Below, piece after piece: positions 25,540 to 33,913 of a DNA stretch of 64,000 bases (the first letter of the stretch is position 1; each line of letters opens with the position of its first letter). The notes below the pieces were generated by a model. The model ran no database searches, was not told the origin of the DNA, and worked only from the letters and a program-made list of their open reading frames with translations. The stretch comes from Microbispora hainanensis (lineage in GTDB: Bacteria; Actinomycetota; Actinomycetes; Streptosporangiales; Streptosporangiaceae). A program made the translations under genes and the position numbers. The stretch covers positions 62,001-126,000 of the forward strand of contig NZ_VIRM01000008.1 in assembly GCF_006874475.1 (NCBI RefSeq), read 5' to 3'.

Positions 25540-26142
25540 ATGATGAGCTTCGCGGACACCTCTCCCGCCACCAGCCGGCTGCGGGCCGCATGGACGGCCG
25601 CGCACGCGCCCGTTCCCGGTGTGCCGCGGTGGGCGCGGTGGGCGGCCTACGCCGTCCCGCTCACCGCGCTGCCGGCGAGCCTCTGGCGGATCGCGGGAGT
25701 GACCTTCCACCTGCCGATCACCCGGGGCGGGCACGGCAGCGGGGAGGTGCCGCCGTGGCTTCCGATGGAGCTCTACGTGGTGCTGCTGTCGATCCTCTCG
25801 GAGGTGGCGGCGTTCACCGCCATCGGCCTGATAGCCAGGTGGGGCGAGGTGTTCCCGCGCTGGATACCGGGCCTGCGTGGCCGTAGGGTGCCGACGCCGT
25901 CCGCCGTCATCCCCGCGGCGCTCGGGGCGATCGTGCTGACGCTCATGTGCACATGGGCCGGACTCTCCGTAGCCCGCGGTCGCACGATCCACGGGCACGC
26001 CTTGCCCGCCGACTTCCCTCTGGGATTCGGCGACTGGACTGGCGTGCTGGCCATCGCCGCCTACGCGCCACTGCTGCTGTGGGGGCCCTTGCTCGGAGCT
26101 CTCACCCTCTCCTACTGGCGGCGGAGACGCGTCTCCGCATGA
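25540..26142 (+). CDS. Hypothetical four-helix membrane protein
   Basis: A 200-aa protein with about four transmembrane segments (around residues 30-50, 75-100, 118-140 and 168-190) and a basic C-terminus (YWRRRRVSA). GGAG precedes the ATG at 25540 by 7 bases; a second ATG follows immediately. It is divergent from the AraC-like fragment. I do not recognise the family. Confidence 0.7.
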   Translation: MMSFADTSPATSRLRAAWTAAHAPVPGVPRWARWAAYAVPLTALPASLWRIAGVTFHLPITRGGHGSGEVPPWLPMELYVVLLSILSEVAAFTAIGLIARWGEVFPRWIPGLRGRRVPTPSAVIPAALGAIVLTLMCTWAGLSVARGRTIHGHALPADFPLGFGDWTGVLAIAAYAPLLLWGPLLGALTLSYWRRRRVSA

Positions 26143-26184
26143 GCAGGCCTGCCGCAGGCCCCGGGCCGGCGGCAGCGGAGGCGC

Positions 26185-26643
26185 TTGCGGCCGTCACTCG
26201 TCCAGCCGCTACAGCGTACGAGCAGCGATACGTCGTACGACGAGGAGCAGTCATGTATCCCCTGCAACGGCAGCGTCCGCCTGACCCGCCCGACGAGGCG
26301 ACCGAGCTGGGCCGCGCCGCCGGGGAGAGAGATCATCTCCGCTCGTGGACGACGTGAACCGACTCCCGAGGAAGTCCAGCGGGGTATTGAGACGTTCGAG
26401 GAGTACGTCGAAGTCGGCGCCAACCGCTCGGTACACGCTCCGGAAGGAAGCGGTCCTCACGCCTGTCCCTGCTGCGGATATCTCACGCTCGACTCGCGCG
26501 GCTGGTATCAGATCTGCCCCGTCTGCTTCTGGGAGGACGACGGGCAGGACGACCACGATGCCGACGAGATCCGGCGCGGCGGCCCCAACCATGGACTGAG
26601 CCTCACCCAGGCCCGCCTCAACTTCCAGCAGATCGGCGCTTAG
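26185..26643 (+). CDS. CPCC-family cysteine-rich protein (start uncertain)
   Basis: The C-terminal part is the cysteine-rich CPCC domain: CPCCGYLTLDSRGWYQICPV, CFWEDDGQDDHDADE. Two CxxC-type pairs probably bind zinc. The only in-frame start upstream is a TTG at 26185 with no good ribosome site, and the first 50 residues look noncoding. The true start may lie near 26320, or the gene may be 5'-truncated. The function of this family is unknown. Confidence 0.6.
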   Translation: MRPSLVQPLQRTSSDTSYDEEQSCIPCNGSVRLTRPTRRPSWAAPPGREIISARGRREPTPEEVQRGIETFEEYVEVGANRSVHAPEGSGPHACPCCGYLTLDSRGWYQICPVCFWEDDGQDDHDADEIRRGGPNHGLSLTQARLNFQQIGA

Positions 26644-26758
26644 CGCGAGCGAGCCGCCCCATGTGCGCCCCGCACGGCGAGGAACTCCCCACCGACACAG
26701 ACCCAGGGCCGCCTACCTGCGATACTTGATCAAGCGCACTCCCTGAGAAAATCGCCGG

Positions 26759-27301
26759 GTGACGAGCCCCCTGATCCGTCCGAGAACCATCGAGGATCTG
26801 CCTGCCTGCGTCGATGCTCTCGCCACCGTGCATGCTTCCGATCGCTACCCGGTGAACTGGCCCGCCGATCCCGGGCGATGGCTCACACCTTCCAACCTTG
26901 TTGCAGCCTGGGTGGTGGTCAACGGCGCTGACGTCCTCGGACACGTGGGACTCTCACAGCCGGACGCGGCAACGCTGGAACCACTCCTCGCCCAGGCCAT
27001 CGGCATGCCGGCCGGTCCGGTCGGATCGCTCACCCGGCTCTTCGTCACTCCTCCGGGGCGAGGCCACGGCCACGCCACCCGCCTCCTCGACGTGGTCGCG
27101 AAGAAGGCCGCCGATCTGGGAATACCTCTCGTGCTCGACGTGTCCGACGACGACCACGGGGCCATCACCCTCTACGAACGCGCCGGATGGCAACGTGTGG
27201 CAACCACCCGCGCCGAGTGGCTGAACGCAGCAGGCGAAAACGCTTTGCTGCACCACTACGTGAGTCCCGAGACAATGCGGAAGCCGGCTCAGAGCGAATA
27301 G
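26759..27301 (+). CDS. GNAT-family N-acetyltransferase
   Basis: A 180-aa protein with the GNAT acetyl-CoA site: SLTRLFVTPPGRGHGHATRL (R/Q-x-x-G-x-G/A form) and the late YERAGWQRV motif. It starts RPRTIEDLPACVDALATVHA, as many small GNAT enzymes do. The GTG at 26759 is used. The substrate is not predictable. Confidence 0.82.
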   Translation: MTSPLIRPRTIEDLPACVDALATVHASDRYPVNWPADPGRWLTPSNLVAAWVVVNGADVLGHVGLSQPDAATLEPLLAQAIGMPAGPVGSLTRLFVTPPGRGHGHATRLLDVVAKKAADLGIPLVLDVSDDDHGAITLYERAGWQRVATTRAEWLNAAGENALLHHYVSPETMRKPAQSE

Positions 27302-27348
27302 ACGCCTGGTTTAAGGGCGAACGTCGAGTCGAGGTCGTCCCCGCCATC

Positions 27349-27603
27349 ATGGAGCGAGTAGAGCAAGCAGCCGAGAGCAGGCCTACCATCGCAGAGCACG
27401 ACGCACAGGCACGGAGACTGGTTCGGGAACTGCTCAGCAGCCTCGACCGAGGGTGGACCGTGCGAGGAGTAGCAGAGGGCCGCCGTAGATTCACCGCAAT
27501 GCCCCAGCCCGGCCGTGAAGCGTTTTATGCCATAGGTGTGCTCCCGCTCAGGAACGCCAAAGCCACGCGAAGCCTACATATCGCGTGTATGAATGAATCG
27601 TGA
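27349..27603 (+). CDS. Small hypothetical protein coupled to a methyltransferase
   Basis: An 84-aa protein from ATG at 27349, helical in its first half (MERVEQAAESRPTIAEHDAQ) then RGWTVRGVAEGRRRFTAMPQ. Its stop overlaps the methyltransferase GTG (GTGA at 27600-27603), which supports translation. No family is recognised. Confidence 0.5.
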   Translation: MERVEQAAESRPTIAEHDAQARRLVRELLSSLDRGWTVRGVAEGRRRFTAMPQPGREAFYAIGVLPLRNAKATRSLHIACMNES

Positions 27604-28286
27604 CCGCCCGATATGACGGCCAGGCCGAATGGTACGACGACTACATCGGGCCCAGCGCCAGCACCAACATCTCCTGGATCGTCGATCTTCTCGGGCCTGG
27701 GGACGGTCTGTGCCTGGACATCGGTTGCGGTACCGGCCTGTATCTTCAGGCCATCCGCTCCACCGGCCGCACCGTCATCGGCCTGGACCGCTCGGCCGAC
27801 CAGCTACGCCGAGCCCGCAACAGGGACCACGCTCCACTTCTACAGGCCGACGCCACGGTGCTCCCGTTCGCCCCAGGCACCTTCGCCACGGTAACCGCGC
27901 TGTGGGTCTCCACCGACATCGATGACTTCGCAGGCCTGGTGAAGGAAGCCGCGCGGGTGCTGCTGCCAGGTGGGATGCTGCTGTTCTACGGCGTGCACCC
28001 GTGCTTCAACGGCCCTCACATCGAGCCGCGCCCGGACGGAGCGGTGATCATTCACCCCACATACCGTCTGGGCGGCTGGCACAAGCGCTCCCCATGGTGG
28101 CGCGAGGGCGGAGTCCGCGACCGGGTCGGCATGAGCCACGTGCCACTGCCCGACCTGATCAACGCGTTCATCGGCGCAGGACTGGACATCGACCGGGTGA
28201 CCGAGCCGCTCAGGAACCCGATTCCCTCAGTCCTGGCGGTCAGAGCCTTCCGGGCCGAACGTTCAGCCAGTCGCAGGTGCGGGTGA
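27600..28286 (+). CDS. Class I SAM-dependent methyltransferase
   Basis: A 228-aa methyltransferase with motif I LDIGCGTGLYLQAI, acidic motif II GLDRS, motif III LQADATVLPFAPGTF and the post-motif VLLPGGMLLFYG. It is a Methyltransf_11-type enzyme acting on a small molecule. The start overlaps the preceding small gene. Substrate unknown. Confidence 0.85.
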   Translation: MTARYDGQAEWYDDYIGPSASTNISWIVDLLGPGDGLCLDIGCGTGLYLQAIRSTGRTVIGLDRSADQLRRARNRDHAPLLQADATVLPFAPGTFATVTALWVSTDIDDFAGLVKEAARVLLPGGMLLFYGVHPCFNGPHIEPRPDGAVIIHPTYRLGGWHKRSPWWREGGVRDRVGMSHVPLPDLINAFIGAGLDIDRVTEPLRNPIPSVLAVRAFRAERSASRRCG

Positions 28287-28363
28287 ACTCGTCGCACCGC
28301 TTCCGTGACTCTGCGGGATGAGAGCCGCCCCGAGAGCGCCGGCCGCCCCCGGTCATGCGGCGA

Positions 28364-28880
28364 TCAGTGGCAACGGATGTCCCATCCAGGGGCAGTGCTG
28401 TCGAGGATCTCGATGATGAAATCGATAGGCCAGCCGCCATCATTGAACCGGCTCAGGTGCTTGGGGAAGTAGATCCTCACGTAGGCGTGGTGCCCGTCAA
28501 CACAGGCAGGGCAAGGCAAATGTGGCAGTGACTTTGTGCGGCAACTCCTCGATCGAGGTATGTGCGGGCCGCATGACCGGTGGAATAACCGCCAATCAGA
28601 AGCGGACCATCTTGGATCGTCTGCGCGGCATTCCGGAAGTAGTCGCCGTCTACCTTGAAGATCGCGCACACGCGCTGGAAGCTGCGATGCATCACTGGCC
28701 AGAAAGCGCGGGAAGCGCAGTCTTCATGGCCGACCAAATAGGCGAGAGCTTCCGGCCCCCAGTCGAGATGTGTGGGCAGCACGACGACGCCCTCCACCAG
28801 CCCGGTGAGCTCTTCCAGAGTCGCGGAAACGGCGTAAGGGCGGAGCGCCCCATATCCCTCGCATACATGCCTCCAGCGTG
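28364..28880 (-). pseudogene. Frameshifted hypothetical protein relic
   Basis: Leftward translation gives a plausible protein spread over two frames. One frame reads LEELTGLVEGVVVLPTHLDW and on to ARTYLDRG, with no usable start upstream. A second frame then continues CPACVDGHHAYVRIYFPKHL and ends in DSTAPGWDIRCH. A shift near 28520-28560 would join them. The lack of an upstream start and the frame change argue for a pseudogene. I cannot name the family. Confidence 0.4.
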
Positions 28881-28885
28881 ACCGG

Positions 28886-29041
28886 TTCGATGCTGATCGT
28901 CAGGGCGATCACGCCAACGCGGTCGACAGCACTGTCGCGTTCGTGGCCGCCGTCGGCGGCTCGCACAACCTGATCGCGATCGCCGTCCGCCGGAAGGAGG
29001 ACGCCCTTGACCCCGAACCCGGCGACCGGGCCCGCGCCTGA
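28886..29041 (+). pseudogene. Possible AsnC/Lrp effector-domain remnant
   Basis: A 51-residue open stretch (VDSTVAFVAAVGGSHNLIAI, then AVRRKEDAL) resembles the ligand-binding half of AsnC/Lrp regulators. No start codon or HTH is present. Low confidence because the match is short. Confidence 0.25.
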
Positions 29042-29089
29042 TCGTGACGCGCGTCACAGGACCTTGCCCCATTCGTGTACGTCTCCTAC

Positions 29090-29114
29090 TATTCCTACAG
29101 AGTTACTAGGAATA
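29090..29114. promoter_or_regulatory. Palindromic operator upstream of the organosulfur operon
   Basis: TATTCCTA-N9-TAGGAATA is a perfect 8-bp inverted repeat in an AT-rich island about 40 bases before the first gene, a strong candidate binding site for the operon's regulator, which is not encoded nearby. Confidence 0.6.
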
Positions 29115-29140
29115 CGCACCGTTTCGCTGGAGACGGTGCG
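29115..29140 (+). promoter_or_regulatory. Leader hairpin before the first organosulfur gene
   Basis: CGCACCGT and ACGGTGCG (8 bp, perfect) with a 10-base loop lie directly upstream of the ribosome site AAAGGGGCGGAG of the 29155 gene. The hairpin abuts the operator and could affect translation or mRNA stability. Confidence 0.45.
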
Positions 29141-29154
29141 GAAAGGGGCGGAGC

Positions 29155-30195
29155 ATGCCCGCGACGGCCGAGTCCGTGGACACCATCTGGTTCACCCGTT
29201 GTCCCGTCCCGACGGCCAGTGGGCTCGCCTACGCGCTCGGCCGGCTGGCCACGCGGTACGCGGACCTGGGCGTCGAGATCGGAATCCTCCAGGACGCACC
29301 GCTGGAGATCGCCCGGCACCACTACGACCACGACCTCGTCGGCCTGATCCGCGAAGGGGGCAATGTGCCCGCCATCGCGGCACGGGCCGAGGGCGCCAGG
29401 ACCCGCCTGGTAGGGCTCACCTGGATCGACGAGGGACAGTCGATCGTGGTCCGCCCCGACTCGCCGATCACGTCGCCGGCCGCCCTGCGGGGTGCGCGGA
29501 TCGCCGTACCCGGCTGGGCCGCCACGAGGGACACCAGCCACGCGCGCGCCATGGCCCTGCACGGGTTCAAGGGCGCGCTCGGGCTCGCCGGGCTGACTCT
29601 CGACGACGTGGAGTTCGTCGAGGTGCCGCTCGACGAACTCCGCGTCGTGCCCCCGGGCCGCGTACGCGCCGAGCGCGCCGCGCCACGGTTCCGCGAGCTG
29701 GACGCGCTGGCGGCCGGACGGGTCGACGCGGTCTACGCCAAGGGCGCCGCGGCGCTGGAGGCCGCCCGCGCCCGCGATCTGGTGGTCGGCATCGACCTGG
29801 ACGCGGTGCCCTGGCGGCGGTCCAGGGTCAACAACGGAACCCCGCGGCCGATCACCGTGCACGAGGAGCTGCTGCGGTCGCACCCCGAACTGGTGGTCGA
29901 GTTCCTGGTCGAGACGCTGCGCGCGGCCGACTGGGCGGCGGGCGACCTCGACGGCGTACGCAAGGTGCTGGCGGCCGAGACCGGCTCTGGCGCGGAGGGC
30001 GTGCTCCTCGCCTACCGGGAGGGATTCCACCGCACGCTCCACCCCACGCTGGACGAGGAGCGGGTGGACCTGCTGCGCGTCCAGAAGGCGTTCCTGCTGC
30101 GCTACGGCTTCCTGAGCGCCGACTTCGACCTCGATTCGTGGATCGACCCCGAGCCGCTGCGGCTCGCGTACGAGCGGCTGGCCGCGCGGCGCTGA
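29155..30195 (+). CDS. DszB-like sulfinate desulfinase / NMT1-SBP fold enzyme
   Basis: A 346-aa protein without signal peptide, of the NMT1/SBP-like fold. It aligns by eye with DszB (2'-hydroxybiphenyl-2-sulfinate desulfinase): FTRCPVPTASG matches the DszB Cys27 region (NCPVPN), REGGNVPA the Arg70 region (RFGGEIPP) and RPDSPITSPAALRG the following segment. A His-rich stretch ARHHYDH sits where DszB has His60. It is thus more likely a cytosolic C-S bond-cleaving enzyme than a transporter subunit. First gene of the operon, with AAAGGGGCGGAG before the ATG. The substrate is unknown. Confidence 0.65.
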   Translation: MPATAESVDTIWFTRCPVPTASGLAYALGRLATRYADLGVEIGILQDAPLEIARHHYDHDLVGLIREGGNVPAIAARAEGARTRLVGLTWIDEGQSIVVRPDSPITSPAALRGARIAVPGWAATRDTSHARAMALHGFKGALGLAGLTLDDVEFVEVPLDELRVVPPGRVRAERAAPRFRELDALAAGRVDAVYAKGAAALEAARARDLVVGIDLDAVPWRRSRVNNGTPRPITVHEELLRSHPELVVEFLVETLRAADWAAGDLDGVRKVLAAETGSGAEGVLLAYREGFHRTLHPTLDEERVDLLRVQKAFLLRYGFLSADFDLDSWIDPEPLRLAYERLAARR

Positions 30196-30265
30196 CCCCC
30201 GGCCGCCCGTCGTTTCTCATCACCACGCCCGCGTGAGCCGTCCGTGCCCGCAGGCCCCCCTTGCC

Positions 30266-31369
30266 ATGTCGAAAGGCCCTGAGTTGATCAGCACATCCCC
30301 CTCCGGCGGCCGCGGCCCCTCGGCCCGGCCCGCCGGTCGTGCTCGCGTCCGCCGTCCGTTGTTCCTGACCGCGGTCGCCGCCGTCGGCGCGCTGCTGCTG
30401 GCCGCCTGCGGCACATCGGCGGCGTCGTCGGAGGACGAGTCCGGCGCGCAGGGCGTGGACACCGTCCGCGTCGGCGTCATCGCAGGTTCGCCCCCGGGTG
30501 TCTACTCCGCGATCGAGAACGGGTTCTTCGACAAGCAGCGGATCAAGGTCGAGCTCGTGACGCTCAGCGGTGGCCCCGCGCTCGTCGCGGCCACCGAGGG
30601 CGGCTCCATCGACATCGCGTGGGCCGACATCTTCGCCTGGGCGGCCGCGATCGAGCAGGGCTTCAAGCTGACGATCATCAACCCGGCCAACGCGTTGAAG
30701 CCCGGGCAGCCGGTCAACGTCATCGTGACGAAGCCGGGCAGCGGCATCACCTCGGCGAAGGACCTCGCCGGCAAGAAGCTCGGGGTGCCGGCGCAGGCGC
30801 TGACCACCGTACAGATCAAGAAGTGGCTCGCCGACCAGGGCCTCGACCCGAACGGCCCGAACTACACCACCGTGCAGGACCGCACCACCTCCGGCGGCCT
30901 GGTGGCGCAGGGCACGCTCGACGCCGCGGCCACCAGCGGCGCGTACGTCACCGCGTGGGAGGCGCAGTATGGCCTCACCGTGGCCGGCACCTTCGACTCC
31001 GGCGTGCCCGAGGGCGCGGCGACGTCCGGCTACGGCGCGCTGCGCAGCTGGGCCGAGGCGCACCCGGACCTGGTCCAGCGCTTCGTCCGGGCCGTACGGC
31101 AGGGCGTGACCGTGTTCCAGTCGGCCACTCCGCTGGAGCAGAACACGCTGCTGGTGAAGTACGGCGGCGCTGACGTCACGAAGCTGGAGGCCAAATACCC
31201 CGGCGCGCTCGACAAGGCGTCGGCGGCGACCAGCGGCGAGCTGAGCGGCCCGTTCGACGTGGCCGCCGAGAACGCGTGGATCGAGACGGGCGCACGGTTC
31301 GGCGCGCTGAAGAAGCCCTTCGACCTCACGCCCTACCTGTGGCCCACCGCCACGACCGCCAACCCCTGA
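30266..31369 (+). CDS. ssuA: Sulfonate/nitrate-type ABC substrate-binding lipoprotein
   Basis: A 367-aa SBP with an N-terminal signal ending in a lipobox (LLLAACGTS, Cys about residue 49). The mature part has the NMT1/SsuA pattern (RVGVIAGSPPGVYSAIENGF, then FDKQRIKVELV). It would capture an organosulfur compound outside the membrane for the ATPase and permease encoded next. Start choice is uncertain: ATG at 30266, or TTG at 30284 with AAAGG 8 bases upstream. The ligand cannot be read from sequence. Confidence 0.82.
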   Translation: MSKGPELISTSPSGGRGPSARPAGRARVRRPLFLTAVAAVGALLLAACGTSAASSEDESGAQGVDTVRVGVIAGSPPGVYSAIENGFFDKQRIKVELVTLSGGPALVAATEGGSIDIAWADIFAWAAAIEQGFKLTIINPANALKPGQPVNVIVTKPGSGITSAKDLAGKKLGVPAQALTTVQIKKWLADQGLDPNGPNYTTVQDRTTSGGLVAQGTLDAAATSGAYVTAWEAQYGLTVAGTFDSGVPEGAATSGYGALRSWAEAHPDLVQRFVRAVRQGVTVFQSATPLEQNTLLVKYGGADVTKLEAKYPGALDKASAATSGELSGPFDVAAENAWIETGARFGALKKPFDLTPYLWPTATTANP

Positions 31370-31392
31370 CCTCACGAACGCCGGGAGCCTCG

Positions 31393-32217
31393 ATGGCGAC
31401 ATCAGCCGCGCCCACCGCGGCCGGGACCGAGCACAGCGCGACCGGAAGCGCCGCGACCCTGCTGACGGCGGACGACGTCGCGATGACCTACCGCACCCGC
31501 CGGCGGGAGGTGACCGCCCTGCGCGGGCTGTCCCTGGACATCGGCGCCGGGGAGTTCGTCGCCCTCGTCGGGCGGTCCGGATGCGGCAAGTCCACGCTGC
31601 TGCGGCTGCTCAGCGGTCTCCTCCCCGCCACGGCGGGGCAGATCCGGGTGGCCGGGCAGCCGATCGACGGGCCGCCGCGCCAGGCGCGCTGCGTCTTCCA
31701 GGACTACGCCCAGTCGTTGCTGCCGTGGAAGACGGTGGCGGGCAACGTCCGGTTCGGGCTGCGGCACGCGTACGAACCGGCCGAGGGCGGTCACGACGAG
31801 CGGGTGGCGCACTACCTCGACCTGGTGGGCCTCGGCCACGCGGCCGACCGATACCCGTGGGAGCTGTCCGGCGGCATGCAGCAGCGCGCTGCCATCGCCC
31901 GCGCGCTGGCCGCGCGGCCGCAACTGCTGTTCATGGACGAGGCGTTCAGCGGCGTCGACGCCCTGAGCCGAGCCAAACTGCAGGACGTCCTCCTGCACGC
32001 CTGGGCCGAGGAGGGGCTGACCGTGGTGTTCGTGACCCACGACATCGACGAGGCGGTCTACCTGGCCGACCGGGTCGTGGTGCTGCATCCCGAAGGACGC
32101 GGCGTGCTCGCCGACGTACGGACCGGCCTGCCCCGCCCGCGCGGCCAGGTGACGACGCGGGAGCTGCCGGAGTTCCTGCACCACCGGCGTGAACTGCTGC
32201 AGCTGGTCCTGGACTGA
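31393..32217 (+). CDS. ssuB: Sulfonate-type ABC transporter ATPase
   Basis: A 274-aa ATPase with Walker A GRSGCGKST, Q-loop QDYAQSLLPWKTV, signature ELSGGMQQR, Walker B LLFMDEAFSGVD and H-loop VTHDIDEA. The LLPWKTV after the Q-loop is typical of nitrate/sulfonate/taurine importers. It is 23 bases after the binding protein and 14 before the permease, in one operon. Confidence 0.92.
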   Translation: MATSAAPTAAGTEHSATGSAATLLTADDVAMTYRTRRREVTALRGLSLDIGAGEFVALVGRSGCGKSTLLRLLSGLLPATAGQIRVAGQPIDGPPRQARCVFQDYAQSLLPWKTVAGNVRFGLRHAYEPAEGGHDERVAHYLDLVGLGHAADRYPWELSGGMQQRAAIARALAARPQLLFMDEAFSGVDALSRAKLQDVLLHAWAEEGLTVVFVTHDIDEAVYLADRVVVLHPEGRGVLADVRTGLPRPRGQVTTRELPEFLHHRRELLQLVLD

Positions 32218-32231
32218 GAGGACTCCGGCGA

Positions 32232-33119
32232 ATGACCACCAACCCCACAGTGACGAGGACCACCGGCGCGGTGCCGCTCCCCGCGACACCCGATGCGATC
32301 TCCAACGAGAGTTCCAGGACGGCGGGGGCGCCGAAGCGCCGCCCGTGGATCCTGCGCGCGCTGCGCAGCAGGGCCTTCGGCTGGCTGGTGTTCGCCGCCG
32401 CCCTGGTCGCCTGGCAGCGGTACGCCACGGCGAACCCCTCGCCCAGGTATGCCACCGTGACCGACGTCGCCGTCCAGTGGTGGGACCAGATCCTCGGCGG
32501 GCCGCTGCTGACGGCGACCCTGCAGACCCTGCGCACGATGCTGATCGGCTACGGCGTCGCCGCCGTGCTGGCCGTGGTGATCGGCGTGCTCATGGCCCGT
32601 GTGCGGCTCGTCTACGTGCTGCTCGAACCACCGCTCGAACTGCTGCGGCCGATGCCGATCTCGGCGGTGATCCCCCTGCTGATCCTCTACCTCGGCATCG
32701 ACGACGCGATGAAGATCAGCGTGGTGGCGCTGGCGGCGTTCTTCCACATCCTGCTCAACGCCTACTCGGGCGCGGGCTCCACGCACCGCACGATGATGGA
32801 CACCGCGCGCACCTTCGGGCTGACCTGGCGGCAGACGATGGCCGAGATCGTCATCCCGGCCGCCGCGCCCTCGATCTTCGTGGGGCTCCGCTCGGCGCTC
32901 GCCGCCTCGCTGGTGATCTCGGTCGTCGTCGGCATGATCGCCGGCAACGACGGCCTCGGACACCTCCTGATGATCCAGCAGCAGAGCTTCCAGGTGACCG
33001 ACCTGATCGTCGGCGCGGTCACCATCGCGATGCTCGGCTACGCCCTCAACGCCGCGTTCCTGTTCGTCGAACGGCGGGTCCTGCACTGGCACTTCGGCGC
33101 GACCCGCACCCACGACTGA
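32232..33119 (+). CDS. ssuC: Sulfonate-type ABC transporter permease
   Basis: A 295-aa inner-membrane protein with about six helices and the EAA-like cytoplasmic loop DTARTFGLTWRQTMAEIVIP. A charged, Thr-rich N-terminal tail of about 45 residues precedes the first helix. Together with the preceding ATPase and lipoprotein it makes a complete importer. Confidence 0.9.
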   Translation: MTTNPTVTRTTGAVPLPATPDAISNESSRTAGAPKRRPWILRALRSRAFGWLVFAAALVAWQRYATANPSPRYATVTDVAVQWWDQILGGPLLTATLQTLRTMLIGYGVAAVLAVVIGVLMARVRLVYVLLEPPLELLRPMPISAVIPLLILYLGIDDAMKISVVALAAFFHILLNAYSGAGSTHRTMMDTARTFGLTWRQTMAEIVIPAAAPSIFVGLRSALAASLVISVVVGMIAGNDGLGHLLMIQQQSFQVTDLIVGAVTIAMLGYALNAAFLFVERRVLHWHFGATRTHD

Positions 33120-33183
33120 TCCCCTCCTCCTCCCGACTGACCCCGACTCACGACTTGCCCGACCTGCGAGACGAAGGAAGACC

Positions 33184-33867
33184 ATGACCTCGACCCTGAC
33201 CGCCCCCGTACGCGAGGGCGAGTGGCTGAAGGCCGGTGAGCCCGTTCTGACCCCTGCCGACGCGGCCGTACGTGCCGAGCTCGTCCAGGCGGTGCGCGTG
33301 CTGCACCAGCTGGGCGCGCTGCAGAATCCCTACTCGGCGAACGCGAGCGTCCGGCTGCCGGACTCCCCCGGCCACCTGCTGATCAACGCCAAGGGGCTGC
33401 CCGCAGACATCGGCGAGCAGGACTTCGGGGTGATCACCCTGGACGGCGACCTGGTCGCGGGCAGGCTCGGCCCCGGGGTGCGGCAGGTGCTCCAGATGCA
33501 CATCCTCGCCTACACCCGTCCGGAGGTGAACGCCGTCATCCACACGCATTCGACGCACGCGACCGCGTTCGCCCTGGCCCACCGGCCGATCCCGGCCAAC
33601 TACGAGCCCCTGGTCAACCGCGGGCAGACCCGCGACATCCCCTGCGCGCCCTACCGCGCGCGCAACAACGGCGAGCTCGGCGCGTCCATCGCCGGCCTGC
33701 TGGCCGAGCACCCCGACACCAAGGCCGTCCTGCTGGCCAACCACGGGCTGCTCGCCTTCGACGACGGCCCGATGAGCACCGCCCGCCTCGTCGCCACGAT
33801 CGAGGAGGCGGCCACCCTCGAGATCCACGCCGCCGCCCTGGGCGGATCGAAGCCGATCGTCCCGTGA
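33184..33867 (+). CDS. Class II aldolase/adducin-family protein (catalytic Glu apparently missing)
   Basis: A 227-aa protein of the class II aldolase fold. Zinc ligands are visible as HTH in AVIHTHSTHATAF and His in LLANHGLLAF. In fuculose-phosphate aldolase the catalytic Glu lies four residues before the conserved His (SSEWRFH); here the equivalent stretch is QVLQMH with Val at that place, so normal aldol cleavage is doubtful. It may be a decarboxylase, isomerase or dehydratase-like member. Its place between importer and SsuD-like monooxygenase ties it to organosulfur breakdown. Confidence 0.8.
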   Translation: MTSTLTAPVREGEWLKAGEPVLTPADAAVRAELVQAVRVLHQLGALQNPYSANASVRLPDSPGHLLINAKGLPADIGEQDFGVITLDGDLVAGRLGPGVRQVLQMHILAYTRPEVNAVIHTHSTHATAFALAHRPIPANYEPLVNRGQTRDIPCAPYRARNNGELGASIAGLLAEHPDTKAVLLANHGLLAFDDGPMSTARLVATIEEAATLEIHAAALGGSKPIVP

Positions 33868-33913
33868 GAACGACGACGACCATGAGCATGAGTACGACCG
33901 ACGGAGCGCGCCG

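Noticed and set aside
29115-29140. A SAM or other sulfur riboswitch
   Set aside because: Only one simple hairpin is seen, with none of the multi-helix conserved cores of known sulfur riboswitches.
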